A DNA stretch of 64,000 nucleotides from Demequina lutea (lineage in GTDB: Bacteria; Actinomycetota; Actinomycetes; Actinomycetales; Demequinaceae): contig NZ_JACBZO010000001.1 in the NCBI RefSeq assembly GCF_013409005.1, positions 2,604,001-2,668,000 of the forward strand. Direction: 5' to 3'. The notes beneath the pieces were generated by a model. The model had not been told where the DNA came from. It was given only the letters and a program-made list of their open reading frames with translations, and made no database searches. Each line of letters begins with the position of its first letter. Within the stretch, counting starts at the first letter, position 1. A program made the position numbers and the translations under genes. Of this stretch, positions 53,286-62,244 are shown piece after piece.

Positions 53286-54302
53286 ATGCACTACCTGGTC
53301 ACCGGGCACACGGGCTTCAAGGGCAGTTGGCTCACGCTGATGCTGACCGGCCGTGGTCATACGGTGTCGGGGCTGTCGCTCGACCCTGTCGCCGGGTCTC
53401 TCTTTGAGCGGGCCCGCATCGGCGAGCTCGTGGAGCGCGACCACCGCGTCGACATTCGCGACGCCGAAGCCACCGCGCGGGCCATCACCGAAACGGCGCC
53501 CGACGTGGTACTCCACCTCGCGGCCCAGCCGCTCGTGAGGGAGTCCTACCGTGCGCCGCGCGCGACATTCGAGACCAATGCGATGGGCACGCTCAACGTC
53601 ATCGAGGCGGTGCAGAACACCCCGTCGGTCAAGGCCCACGTGGTGATCACCACCGACAAGGTGTACCGGAACGTCAACCAGGCGGCTGGCTACGTCGAGA
53701 CCGACCCGCTGGGCGGCTTCGACCCTTACAGCGCCTCCAAGGCGATGGCCGACCTGCTGGTGCAGTCGTGGGTGCGGTCCTTCCTCGGCACGCCCACCGC
53801 GATTGCGCGGGCTGGCAACGTCATCGGCGGGGGCGACGTGTGCGACGGCAGGCTGCTCCCTGACCTGATCGAGGCGTTCTCTGAGGGCCGCTCGCCCCTG
53901 CTCAGGTACCCGGAGTCGGTTCGGCCGTGGCAGCACGTGCTCGATTGCCTCAACGGCTACCTCAGCCTCGCCGACGCCCTCCTCGGCGGACGCGGCACGG
54001 GCGAATGGAACTTTGGTCCAGGCCCCGACAGCTTTGTCGACGTGGCGCACGTAGCCGAGTTGGTGGCGTCGCTCTACGACACCACCGCCACGTGGACGCG
54101 TGACGAGGGCGACCACCCGCATGAAGCGGGACTCCTGGCGCTCGACGCCACGAAGGCCGAGTCTGAACTGGGCTGGCACAACAAGCTCACTTTCGCCCAA
54201 AGCGTCGGCTGGACGGTCGAGTGGGAGAAGGCGACGCAGTCGGGGGCCGACGCTAGGGCTACCGCGGCCGGTCAGGTTGCCGACTTCGAAGTGCTCGCGT
54301 GA
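53286..54302 (+). CDS. rfbG: CDP-glucose 4,6-dehydratase
   Basis: The 338-aa protein has the NAD-binding HYLVTGHTGFKGSWLTLML, VVITTDKVYRN, DPYSASKAMADL (YxxxK) and ARAGNVIGGGDVCDGRLLPD motifs of RfbG/DdhB. It converts CDP-glucose to CDP-4-keto-6-deoxyglucose. GAGGTAGG precedes the ATG, 4 bases after rfbH. The stop overlaps the GtrA start. Confidence 0.95.
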   Translation: MHYLVTGHTGFKGSWLTLMLTGRGHTVSGLSLDPVAGSLFERARIGELVERDHRVDIRDAEATARAITETAPDVVLHLAAQPLVRESYRAPRATFETNAMGTLNVIEAVQNTPSVKAHVVITTDKVYRNVNQAAGYVETDPLGGFDPYSASKAMADLLVQSWVRSFLGTPTAIARAGNVIGGGDVCDGRLLPDLIEAFSEGRSPLLRYPESVRPWQHVLDCLNGYLSLADALLGGRGTGEWNFGPGPDSFVDVAHVAELVASLYDTTATWTRDEGDHPHEAGLLALDATKAESELGWHNKLTFAQSVGWTVEWEKATQSGADARATAAGQVADFEVLA

Positions 54303-54769
54303 GCTTCGATCTCCCCGAGGAAGAAGCCCCACGGCGCAAGGGCCTGCTACTTCGCCTCATCAAGGACCAGCGCATCGCGTTCCTCATCGTCGGCGGTGTC
54401 AACACCGTCGTGGGCTTCGTCCTATTCGTGGCAGTGGACCGCACGCTCGGCCAGTGGGTCGACGGCACCTTCGGCACCGTCGCCGGCTCACTGTCGACGC
54501 TCTTCGTCGCTCACATCCTCGGCGTGCTCTCCGCATTCGTGCTGTACCGGCGCTTCGTATTCAAGGTCGAGGGCCACGTGTGGAGAGACCTCGGGCGCTT
54601 TGAGAGCGTCTACCTGACCTCGCTAGGAATCAACGCAGTCGCGCTACCCCTCGTCGTCGAATGGGGAATGACTCGCATCGTGGCCCAGGCCGTCATCACG
54701 GTGGCCCTCGCCATCATCAGCTACTTTGGGCACAGGCACTTCTCCTTCCGCCGCAAGGCCGAGGCCTAG
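54299..54769 (+). CDS. GtrA-family membrane protein
   Basis: The 156-aa protein has four TM helices, starting QRIAFLIVGGVNTVVGFVLF and including SAFVLYRRFVFK and ending SYFGHRHFSF, as in GtrA flippase-type proteins. GTG 54299 overlaps the rfbG stop (GTGA). It probably works with a polyprenyl-linked sugar made by the GtrB-like GT. Its stop overlaps that of the convergent GT-C gene. Confidence 0.88.
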   Translation: MSFDLPEEEAPRRKGLLLRLIKDQRIAFLIVGGVNTVVGFVLFVAVDRTLGQWVDGTFGTVAGSLSTLFVAHILGVLSAFVLYRRFVFKVEGHVWRDLGRFESVYLTSLGINAVALPLVVEWGMTRIVAQAVITVALAIISYFGHRHFSFRRKAEA

Positions 54770-56304
54770 TTCCTGACGTAGAGCGTGCACGACTCGCAGT
54801 GCAAAACGCCCCGCCGCTTCGTGAAGTCCTTGTTCAATACCACAGTGAACTCCGGGTACACGAGTTCGAGGCTCGCCGACGTGTCAGCGCCAAAGAATGG
54901 TGGCCCGCTCGCGTCAATGACGCAATCGGCATTTGCTATGCCCTTGCTGACGATCGGACGAGCGGCCTCAAGGTTGGCGGGCGTTGACCTCAATCCGAGC
55001 GTATTCATGAACGGCACGGTGTTTTCCCAGGAGTAATACACGTATAGTTCCGCCGCCCAACCCCAGACGAGCACGTGCGACCCTGCAGGACAGGCCGCAG
55101 CCACGGCCGCATCTCGCGGCACCGAGTCCGCGCTGAGACCGGCGCGTACCGTGCTAGGACCGGCAATGATCAACCTGTCACTCGCGATGCCAAAGACCAT
55201 CACGTCGAGAAGACCGACGAGGGCCAAGCCTGCCAGTGCGCGGCGCGCACGGAGATCCCTTGCCCACGGAATGAGGCGCGCACCTTTGCGCACCGGCTGC
55301 GCAGCCGCGAGGGCAAGCGCAATGTAGAGAAACCACAAGTAGTGGGGGAAGGCCATGCCGCCCGCAGCCACAGCGATGAAGCCGCTCAACGCCAAACCGA
55401 TGCGCGTGATCATCACCCGGCGCGAGGACAGTGAACTCAGCCGCGCGAGGAGGATCAATACCAGCACGACGTAGACCTGGCGTGAAAACAGCCACACGAA
55501 GTTCGCCACCCGCGAGGCGACATCGAGTTTGCCCGCGTAGGCGGATAGAAACGACAGGTTCTGACGAATCAGGTCTAGCGAGACCGAGGGCGAGATCACG
55601 AGCGCAATGGCGATGATCGCGAATGGTGTCGCGGCTCCCGCCACCCACCACGCGCTTGCCAGCAACGTCCTCCGCCTCGACTGGTGTGTCGAGATCAACT
55701 GGGCGATGAGCAGCGCGCCCGCTACCGGAACCACTTGGTACTTGGACCCGACCGCGAGGCCACAGAGGAGCCCCACCGGAGCAAAGAGCCACGGACGTGA
55801 GGCCAGCGAAGCCGGACGAAAGAGCGCCGCGGACAGGACTAAGACGGATGGCAAGAGCTCCGTGGTCAGCGCGCCGAAGTCGCTCCGGGCGCCCACGGGA
55901 AAGATGAGCGCCAAAGGCAACCACATCATCACGGCAACCAAGAGCCCCTTGGCGTTACCGAGTACACGGCGCATGAGAATCCAGACGAGGAAGCCCATGA
56001 TTCCCGTGAGGATCGCTGCCAGCAGGTGCGCCGAGGCGATCGTGAGAGGGTAACCAAGATGGCCGAGAACCGCCAGGAACATCGGCCAGATGGGACCCGT
56101 CGTTCCCATGGTCCATGTGGTGAACGGCAGAATGGATCGCTCGGCCGCATGGGCCTGCGCCATGAGTTCCGCCTCATCAGCGTTGAGGGGCTGCCACACT
56201 TGCAGCGCCCAACCACGCAGGGCCACCGTGACGGCGACGAAGAGGACCGGCACAGCGATATTGGCGATAAGCATCCCGCGCCGGGAGGCAAGCAGCCCCC
56301 TCAT
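54766..56304 (-). CDS. GT-C-like membrane protein
   Basis: The 512-aa product has about eleven TM helices. An early acidic loop (WQPLNADEAELMAQAH) matches the catalytic DE pair of GT-C enzymes (ArnT/PMT type). A C-terminal extracytoplasmic domain of ~110 residues contains the Cys residues of CESCTLYV. It probably adds sugars outside the membrane. Overlaps the preceding membrane gene start/stop (ATGA). Confidence 0.75.
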   Translation of the reverse strand: MRGLLASRRGMLIANIAVPVLFVAVTVALRGWALQVWQPLNADEAELMAQAHAAERSILPFTTWTMGTTGPIWPMFLAVLGHLGYPLTIASAHLLAAILTGIMGFLVWILMRRVLGNAKGLLVAVMMWLPLALIFPVGARSDFGALTTELLPSVLVLSAALFRPASLASRPWLFAPVGLLCGLAVGSKYQVVPVAGALLIAQLISTHQSRRRTLLASAWWVAGAATPFAIIAIALVISPSVSLDLIRQNLSFLSAYAGKLDVASRVANFVWLFSRQVYVVLVLILLARLSSLSSRRVMITRIGLALSGFIAVAAGGMAFPHYLWFLYIALALAAAQPVRKGARLIPWARDLRARRALAGLALVGLLDVMVFGIASDRLIIAGPSTVRAGLSADSVPRDAAVAAACPAGSHVLVWGWAAELYVYYSWENTVPFMNTLGLRSTPANLEAARPIVSKGIANADCVIDASGPPFFGADTSASLELVYPEFTVVLNKDFTKRRGVLHCESCTLYVRN

Positions 56305-57989
56305 GACGCCAACTTAGGCGCGGCCGGCGTTGCAGTTTCGGGCGACGACGCGTGCGCGATCAGGACGCCGCCCACGCAAGCGCACACCCCCGCGACAGCC
56401 AGGAGGAGTCCCGCAGCGGAGAGTCCCCCGCCATTCGTCGCAGGCGCATAAACCACGATGGTTGCGGCCGCTTGAGTAGCGACTAGCGCCCACGCCAACC
56501 ATGGGCGCCTGAGCGCCAGCCACGTCGTCGGCGCCGCGATGAGAAGAATGATCCAAACCTGTGAGCCTTGGTGGACAACTGTTGATCTCGGCATGAACAT
56601 TAGGACGCACCACATGGCAATGGAAGCCGCGCTCGCGGCAACGGCGAAGAGTACGGCCTTATCGCCGGACCCGAGGCGCCGCCGCCTAGCGAAGAGCACG
56701 ATTATCACCGCGAGAACAGCCAACAGCGCCGGGTATGCCAGGCCAAGGGCCGCGGTCGTCGTATAGAACTCCGCGCTCCTGCGACTCACCAGATCGGCGG
56801 TGCACCCGCAGTGAATGCCCGACCACGGGTTCGAGCCGATGACCGTCGCCAAGTTGTCGACTCGCCCAGACCACCACTCCGCGAGGGAGAGTGAACTCAG
56901 CGAGTCACTGATGGCGGTAAGCGCGCTACGCGGGTCGCCAGCGGAAATCACACCAGCGAGGTGCCATTTGATGAGTCTGTCTCCCGGCGGGTCGGCGAAG
57001 CGCTGATACAGCGCCCACGGAACGTAGACAGCTCCGCCCACAACTCCCGCTGCCACGACCGACCGCCACGCACTCCAATGGACCGAGCGCCGCAAAGCGA
57101 TCAGACCAAGAATGATGACGAATGGAACGGCAAATGCGGCCGCACCGTGCGCCAGCATTCCAAACATGTAGGTCGCCACTGCCAACGCCAAGTTGCGGGC
57201 GACGTTGGAGGGTCGCCTGGCGGCCTCTATAAGGAAGGCGCAACTGACCAGAATTAGCGCAGCCGACATCATCTTGGGCCAAGTGAAAACCGTGTTGACG
57301 AGAGTGGTCCCCGTCACTGCCACCATGGCCACGCCCGCGAACGACGCCCTCCTGGGGATCGCCGCTGACCTCAGGAGTGCATAGAGCGCGGGGATCCACA
57401 GCGCCTGAGAGATGACGCTCGCGCCGAAGCCTTGGGCGACCGCCCCTGCGATCCGCAGGTCAAATACGCGTGTGAGGAGAATGAGTCCTGCCTGGAGGGG
57501 TGGGCGGTCGCTCCCGTTCCAGTCGAGCAGCAGCAGGTGGGTCGATTGCCCAGACGCAAGGCGGTCCGCAAACAGGACGGGCACGTGATTGTCGATGGGT
57601 AGCGGCGTTTCGGCAAAGCGTGCCTGCGCCAACTGGAAGGCGTCGAACTGCGTGTGCCACAGGTACAGGAAGCCGACGTACGCAACGATCGTTCCCGCGG
57701 TGATCAACACCATGGGCGCGACCTGGCGCCACGCGGTCCACGCCTTCATCCTGACGAGGATGGCCGCGCTCACCGCGACGATCACCAGAGAAATCAACTT
57801 TCCGGCTATGGGCGATGCCCATGTGACGAGGAAGACAACGTACGACGCGGCCGCCACACCAGTGACCCCCAGGGACACCCCAAGGTAATTCGAGCCTTCC
57901 CACCAGCGTCTGGTAACGCCTGCGGCCGCGGCCCCGATGAGCGCGGTGACGCCGCCCGCGACGAGGATCGAGATCAGGGAGTGGAACAC
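56301..57989 (-). CDS. GT-C-like membrane protein
   Basis: The 562-aa protein has twelve or so TM helices and a loop DWNGSDRPPLQAGLILLTR of the type seen in actinobacterial GT-C proteins. It starts at GTG 57989 and its stop overlaps the next gene (ATGA), so it forms a pair with it. No named family. Confidence 0.72.
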   Translation of the reverse strand: MFHSLISILVAGGVTALIGAAAAGVTRRWWEGSNYLGVSLGVTGVAAASYVVFLVTWASPIAGKLISLVIVAVSAAILVRMKAWTAWRQVAPMVLITAGTIVAYVGFLYLWHTQFDAFQLAQARFAETPLPIDNHVPVLFADRLASGQSTHLLLLDWNGSDRPPLQAGLILLTRVFDLRIAGAVAQGFGASVISQALWIPALYALLRSAAIPRRASFAGVAMVAVTGTTLVNTVFTWPKMMSAALILVSCAFLIEAARRPSNVARNLALAVATYMFGMLAHGAAAFAVPFVIILGLIALRRSVHWSAWRSVVAAGVVGGAVYVPWALYQRFADPPGDRLIKWHLAGVISAGDPRSALTAISDSLSSLSLAEWWSGRVDNLATVIGSNPWSGIHCGCTADLVSRRSAEFYTTTAALGLAYPALLAVLAVIIVLFARRRRLGSGDKAVLFAVAASAASIAMWCVLMFMPRSTVVHQGSQVWIILLIAAPTTWLALRRPWLAWALVATQAAATIVVYAPATNGGGLSAAGLLLAVAGVCACVGGVLIAHASSPETATPAAPKLAS

Positions 57990-58282
57990 GTGACGAGAAT
58001 AGCCGCCGGATCACTACTTGCGGTCTTGCCCATCCGCACGGCCCTCACGCTGACCGAGCGGGCGGGCGCGGCCCAGGGGGCTTTCGACGGGATCGGATAC
58101 CGGCAGGTATGGCGGCCTACGCATCGCCGTGTTGACGTTGACCCCGATGTCAGCGCTGGTGCGACCGTCATCGCCACGAGTGTCGCGGCATGAGTTTGAT
58201 GCTGCAACGCGACCCGAGGGCCTTCACCGGCATCGCCCGCGACCGTGCATTTCCTCGCGAACTCCGGTGGCATACTTCTGGC

Positions 58283-59665
58283 ATGGCGACGCCCACGCGA
58301 ACACATGGACCAGCAGCCGGTTCGATCCACTTGTCAACGTTTTCTGACAAGGTGAGGGCCGTTTCCCCGCGCACTTGGCATCTCGCCACGCTTGCTGCCG
58401 GGTTGGTCTTCATCCTGTGGTTGCAGAAGGACCAATGGTTCTTCTTTGACGAGTGGGCCTTTCTCGAGCCAAACCACCCCGGACTCTTCGCACCTCACGT
58501 GGGCCACTGGAGCACGAGTCCCCTGCTCATCTTCATCGGGCTGCGCAAGTGGTTTGGGCTTGGCAGTTACTTTCCCTTCGCGCTCGGCGTGACTCTCATC
58601 CACCTGGCTGCGGCACACCTCACCTGGCGCATCAGCATCCGATCCGGAGCAAACGCATGGGTCGCCACCGCGGTCGCAAGCGTGTTCATCGCCCTGGGCG
58701 CCGGCTCCGAAAACATCCTCTGGGCGTTCCAAATCGGGTACCTCGGCGCGATCGCCCTTGGCTTGTTCGCGTTCCTGCTCGCGATGACGCCCCACATCAC
58801 CCGCGGGCGATTCGTCACCGTTGTCGCGATCGCCCTGTTTTCACTCACGTGGTCGGGGACCTCGATCCCTTTGGTGGCGGCGACCGCCGCGATCCTCTGG
58901 GCGAAAAGCGGGAAGAGGCCCGCGATCACCTTCGCCGCGATCACGGGCCTCGTTTACCTCTCGTGGTACGTGGCATTCGCGCTCGGTAGCCCCAGCAATC
59001 CCGCCACGGGCGGGCTCGGGCTCCACAAGGTCCTCGTCCAGATGCCTGAATTCATCGGCGTCATGCTGTTGCTCGGCTTTCAGAGTGTGTTCCCCGTATG
59101 GGGTACGGGAACACTCGTGCTCCTCGGTCTCGCTACGTGGTTGGTCTTGGTGCGCTGGAAGCGACTCTCAGTTCCGGGTTTGTTGCCAGCGATGATCCTG
59201 ACGGGAGCGGCCGCATTGTTCGCCTTCATGTCTGCCTTTAGCAGGGCCGAGTTTTCGGTGGGCAGCGGCCGATCGTCGCGCTACGTCTACTACATCGTGC
59301 TGTTGCTGTTGCCCCTGTGCGCCCTCGCTTTGAGCCGATTATGGGACAGGGGAATTGCGTGGCGGACGAGCATCGCTGCTGCGCTCGCAATTCTCCTCGT
59401 ATTTCAGGGCTCGCAGTTGGCAAGCGCGGCTGCAGCCGAGTCTGGTCGCGAGTTGGGGTCGGAGCACGTCATCTCGGCCGCCCTGTACTTATGGGTGTCA
59501 GATCCAAAGAGCGTTGACTTGACGGCCCAACCGGATCCACAATGGGCGCCCGACGTCAACCTCGGGGACGTCGTCGTCATGTATGAAGGCGGCCAATTGC
59601 CAATCTCGAACTTTAGTTCTGGCGACCTCGCACGTGCAGTCGCGAACGTGGGCGTCAAACCGTAG
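58283..59665 (+). CDS. Multi-pass membrane protein, GT-C-like
   Basis: The 460-aa product has about ten TM helices and an early acidic loop (WFFFDEWAFLEPNHPG) with the DE pair expected in GT-C enzymes. A C-terminal extracytoplasmic tail follows. ATG 58283 was preferred over an upstream start because the extra 31 residues are not membrane-like; the ribosome site is weak. Related to the other membrane glycosyltransferase-like proteins here. Confidence 0.7.
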   Translation: MATPTRTHGPAAGSIHLSTFSDKVRAVSPRTWHLATLAAGLVFILWLQKDQWFFFDEWAFLEPNHPGLFAPHVGHWSTSPLLIFIGLRKWFGLGSYFPFALGVTLIHLAAAHLTWRISIRSGANAWVATAVASVFIALGAGSENILWAFQIGYLGAIALGLFAFLLAMTPHITRGRFVTVVAIALFSLTWSGTSIPLVAATAAILWAKSGKRPAITFAAITGLVYLSWYVAFALGSPSNPATGGLGLHKVLVQMPEFIGVMLLLGFQSVFPVWGTGTLVLLGLATWLVLVRWKRLSVPGLLPAMILTGAAALFAFMSAFSRAEFSVGSGRSSRYVYYIVLLLLPLCALALSRLWDRGIAWRTSIAAALAILLVFQGSQLASAAAAESGRELGSEHVISAALYLWVSDPKSVDLTAQPDPQWAPDVNLGDVVVMYEGGQLPISNFSSGDLARAVANVGVKP

Positions 59666-59684
59666 GCACCGCGCGAGTCGCAAT

Positions 59685-62195
59685 TCAGCGCGTTGCCGCC
59701 GCGCGCAAGCGTGCGCGGCGCGCCTTGTAGCGATCGGTAACCGCGGCAAACCCCCCGTTGCGTAGGTAGTAGATCGCGCGGTCCAGGTCGCGTCTGCGAC
59801 CGCTGTGGTTGCTCGATCGGGGTCGACGCGCCGCCGCAACGAGGTCCTTGGTGGTGCCGCCCGGTGCCGGAATGTCGTCACGCTTGTCGGCCGCACGCAC
59901 AGGATGACGGCAGAACTCCACGAGCGGTGCAAGCACCTTGTCCCACACGAAGTCCTCGCGCACTCGACGCACATTGGTGCGGGCTCGCTCCGCCTCGGCG
60001 TCGTCGAAGAGGAGCCTCTCCATTGCCGAGGCCAGGGTGGCCGCGTCGCGTTCGGGTACTACCGCTCCGAGGCCGTCGGCCTCGATGAGCTCGGCAAACG
60101 CGTCGCCCTCGGTCGAGACAATGGGCAGGCCCGCCCACAGGTAGTCAAGGATCCTGGTCCGGAATGAGAACGTCGTCTCGACGTGATCGAAGTGAGTCGA
60201 GACGCCAAGGTCCGCGTCAAGCAAATAGTTCTGCCTCTGTTCGTACGGCACCCACGACTCATTGAAGAAAACGTGACCGTTGAGGCCCAGCGCCGACGTC
60301 AAATCGCGCGCCTGCGAGACGGCCGCCATCTCCGGCACGTTCGGACTTGGGTGCTTGACCCCCATGAAGAAGAGCCGCACGGTGGGCCTGCGCTCCGAGA
60401 GGATCGCCATGGCCCGGATCAGGGTCTGCGTGTCGAACCAGTTGTAGATGCCTCCGCCCCAGATCACGACCTTGTCATCTGCGTCGATTCCGGGAACCAC
60501 ACCCTTGATGGCCAACTTCTCGGCTACGGGTGCGTCACTCGGTGTTCCAAAGGGAACGACATCGATCAACGACCTGAGCTTGTCGTCACGGGAGTAGGTG
60601 TAGGCGTTCACCCTCCCGAGGCCCGCGAGTTGCCCCAGCCAGAAGTGGCGTTGTCTCTCGCTCGCACACAAGAAGAAGTCGCCGCGCGCAAGTTGGTGGT
60701 TGAGAGCCTCGTTGGAGTGGCCGACCTGTTCATTCCACTCGCGCATGCTCCGCTCTCGCCCTTGCTCCAACTGTTCAAGATGCATGGGGTCATAGATGTC
60801 AACAACCGTGACCTTTGATGTCGACTCGAGCGAGGGGAAGTACTGCAACGCGTGCCCCTGGACGATGATGACGTCGGCCCACTTCTCGTGCTCCTCCATG
60901 CCACGAGGGTTCGTGGGAGGCACCGTGAACACTTCATACGAGGGATCGATCGAGATGGCGGCCGTCGTGCTGATGAGCCTCACATCGTTTTCCCTGGCAA
61001 GGACACGCGCAATATTCGACGCGCGGATCGCGGGGCCCGCCATCCGGATCCCGACAGGGTCCCCCGTCACAACGACGACGCGTCGCTTGCCCTCGATGTC
61101 GAGGATGCCCAGCGTCTGCGCGATGTTCTCGTAGCCCTGGAGATAGGTCTCTGACGGATAGGCCGGTTCGTCGGTCTCACCAAAGAGGGACTTGAGTTGG
61201 CGATCTGAGACACGACGAGTCGATTGCACGCGCGTGCGTTCGCCCGCCATCGTGGGGAGGTTCTCCACGAATTGGTCGATTGCGAAGACGCCGGCGAGAG
61301 TCGACTTGTCGACGCTCATCATCCGGTCGCCGTCGTCGCCAGGCACCCTCAGATCGAGGCTTCCCGAGGCGAGCGATCCGCGCGCGACCGATCGCCGTGT
61401 TGCCAAGAGAATTGCACCAGGCAGCACTTGCGCCAGGGACGCGTCGTCGAGGTTCTTGTAGAGGGCGTACAGGGCGTTGCGCTCGAGGAGGTACTGCTCC
61501 CTGAAGTCTCCGAACTTCTCGATCGAGGCGTGATGCTTGTGGAACACGAGCGACTTCGGCTGGAATCTGACACGGTGGCCGAGCAGATTGAGTCTCCAAC
61601 CCAGGTCGACATCGTCGTAGAACATGAAGAAGTTGTCGTCGAACCCGCCCACCTCTGCGAAGGCCTTGGCGCGAACGAACAACGCCGCCCCCGTGCCAAA
61701 CAGCACATCCTTTTCCACGTCCCATTTGCCCTGATCGCGCTCGCCCGCGTGAGGCTTATAGCCCATGCCATACCAGGTCACGGCGGCATCAATGAAGTCG
61801 ATCCGGTCCCCCTCCCAGTCGAGGACCTTGCTCGCCACCGCGCCGATGTCGGGGGACGTCCTGAAGGTGGCGACTGCGGACGAGATCCAGTCAGGTGCGG
61901 GTTTCGCGTCGTTGTTCAAGAAGGCGAGATACTCACCGGTCGCGCGGGAGACTCCGAGATTGCACCCTCCCGTGAAGCCGAGGTTCTCGCGGGACTCGAC
62001 CACCGTGACCTTGCCGGGCACCGCGCGAAGTTTTGCGACGCTATCGTCGCCCGATCCGTTTTCCACCACGATGATCTCGAGGAGGTGCTGGGGCCAGTCG
62101 AGTTCGCGGAGGCCCCGGATGGCTTCGACGGTGTCATCGGCGCCACGAAAGTTCACGAGCACGACGGAAACGAGGTCGGGGATGGTCTTCTTCAC
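59685..62195 (-). CDS. Two-domain glycosyltransferase (GT2 fused to GT4-like)
   Basis: The 836-aa protein has an N-terminal GT2 domain (VSVVLVNFRGADDTVEAIRG, LAFLNNDAKPAPDWI, FFMFYDDVDLGWRLNLLGH) to about residue 300. A second, GT4/GT1-like domain follows from about 370 (VVVVTGDPVGIRMAGPAIRA, VVIWGGGIYNWFDTQTLIRA, then the TRILDYLWAGLPIVSTEGD acceptor-side motif). Fusing a GT-A and GT-B enzyme suggests two successive sugar additions. It starts at GTG 62195. Confidence 0.88.
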   Translation of the reverse strand: MKKTIPDLVSVVLVNFRGADDTVEAIRGLRELDWPQHLLEIIVVENGSGDDSVAKLRAVPGKVTVVESRENLGFTGGCNLGVSRATGEYLAFLNNDAKPAPDWISSAVATFRTSPDIGAVASKVLDWEGDRIDFIDAAVTWYGMGYKPHAGERDQGKWDVEKDVLFGTGAALFVRAKAFAEVGGFDDNFFMFYDDVDLGWRLNLLGHRVRFQPKSLVFHKHHASIEKFGDFREQYLLERNALYALYKNLDDASLAQVLPGAILLATRRSVARGSLASGSLDLRVPGDDGDRMMSVDKSTLAGVFAIDQFVENLPTMAGERTRVQSTRRVSDRQLKSLFGETDEPAYPSETYLQGYENIAQTLGILDIEGKRRVVVVTGDPVGIRMAGPAIRASNIARVLARENDVRLISTTAAISIDPSYEVFTVPPTNPRGMEEHEKWADVIIVQGHALQYFPSLESTSKVTVVDIYDPMHLEQLEQGRERSMREWNEQVGHSNEALNHQLARGDFFLCASERQRHFWLGQLAGLGRVNAYTYSRDDKLRSLIDVVPFGTPSDAPVAEKLAIKGVVPGIDADDKVVIWGGGIYNWFDTQTLIRAMAILSERRPTVRLFFMGVKHPSPNVPEMAAVSQARDLTSALGLNGHVFFNESWVPYEQRQNYLLDADLGVSTHFDHVETTFSFRTRILDYLWAGLPIVSTEGDAFAELIEADGLGAVVPERDAATLASAMERLLFDDAEAERARTNVRRVREDFVWDKVLAPLVEFCRHPVRAADKRDDIPAPGGTTKDLVAAARRPRSSNHSGRRRDLDRAIYYLRNGGFAAVTDRYKARRARLRAAATR

Positions 62196-62244
62196 GCTAA
62201 GAACCTATCTGTTGGCGTAGGAATTCTCCTCAAGCAGGCAAGGT

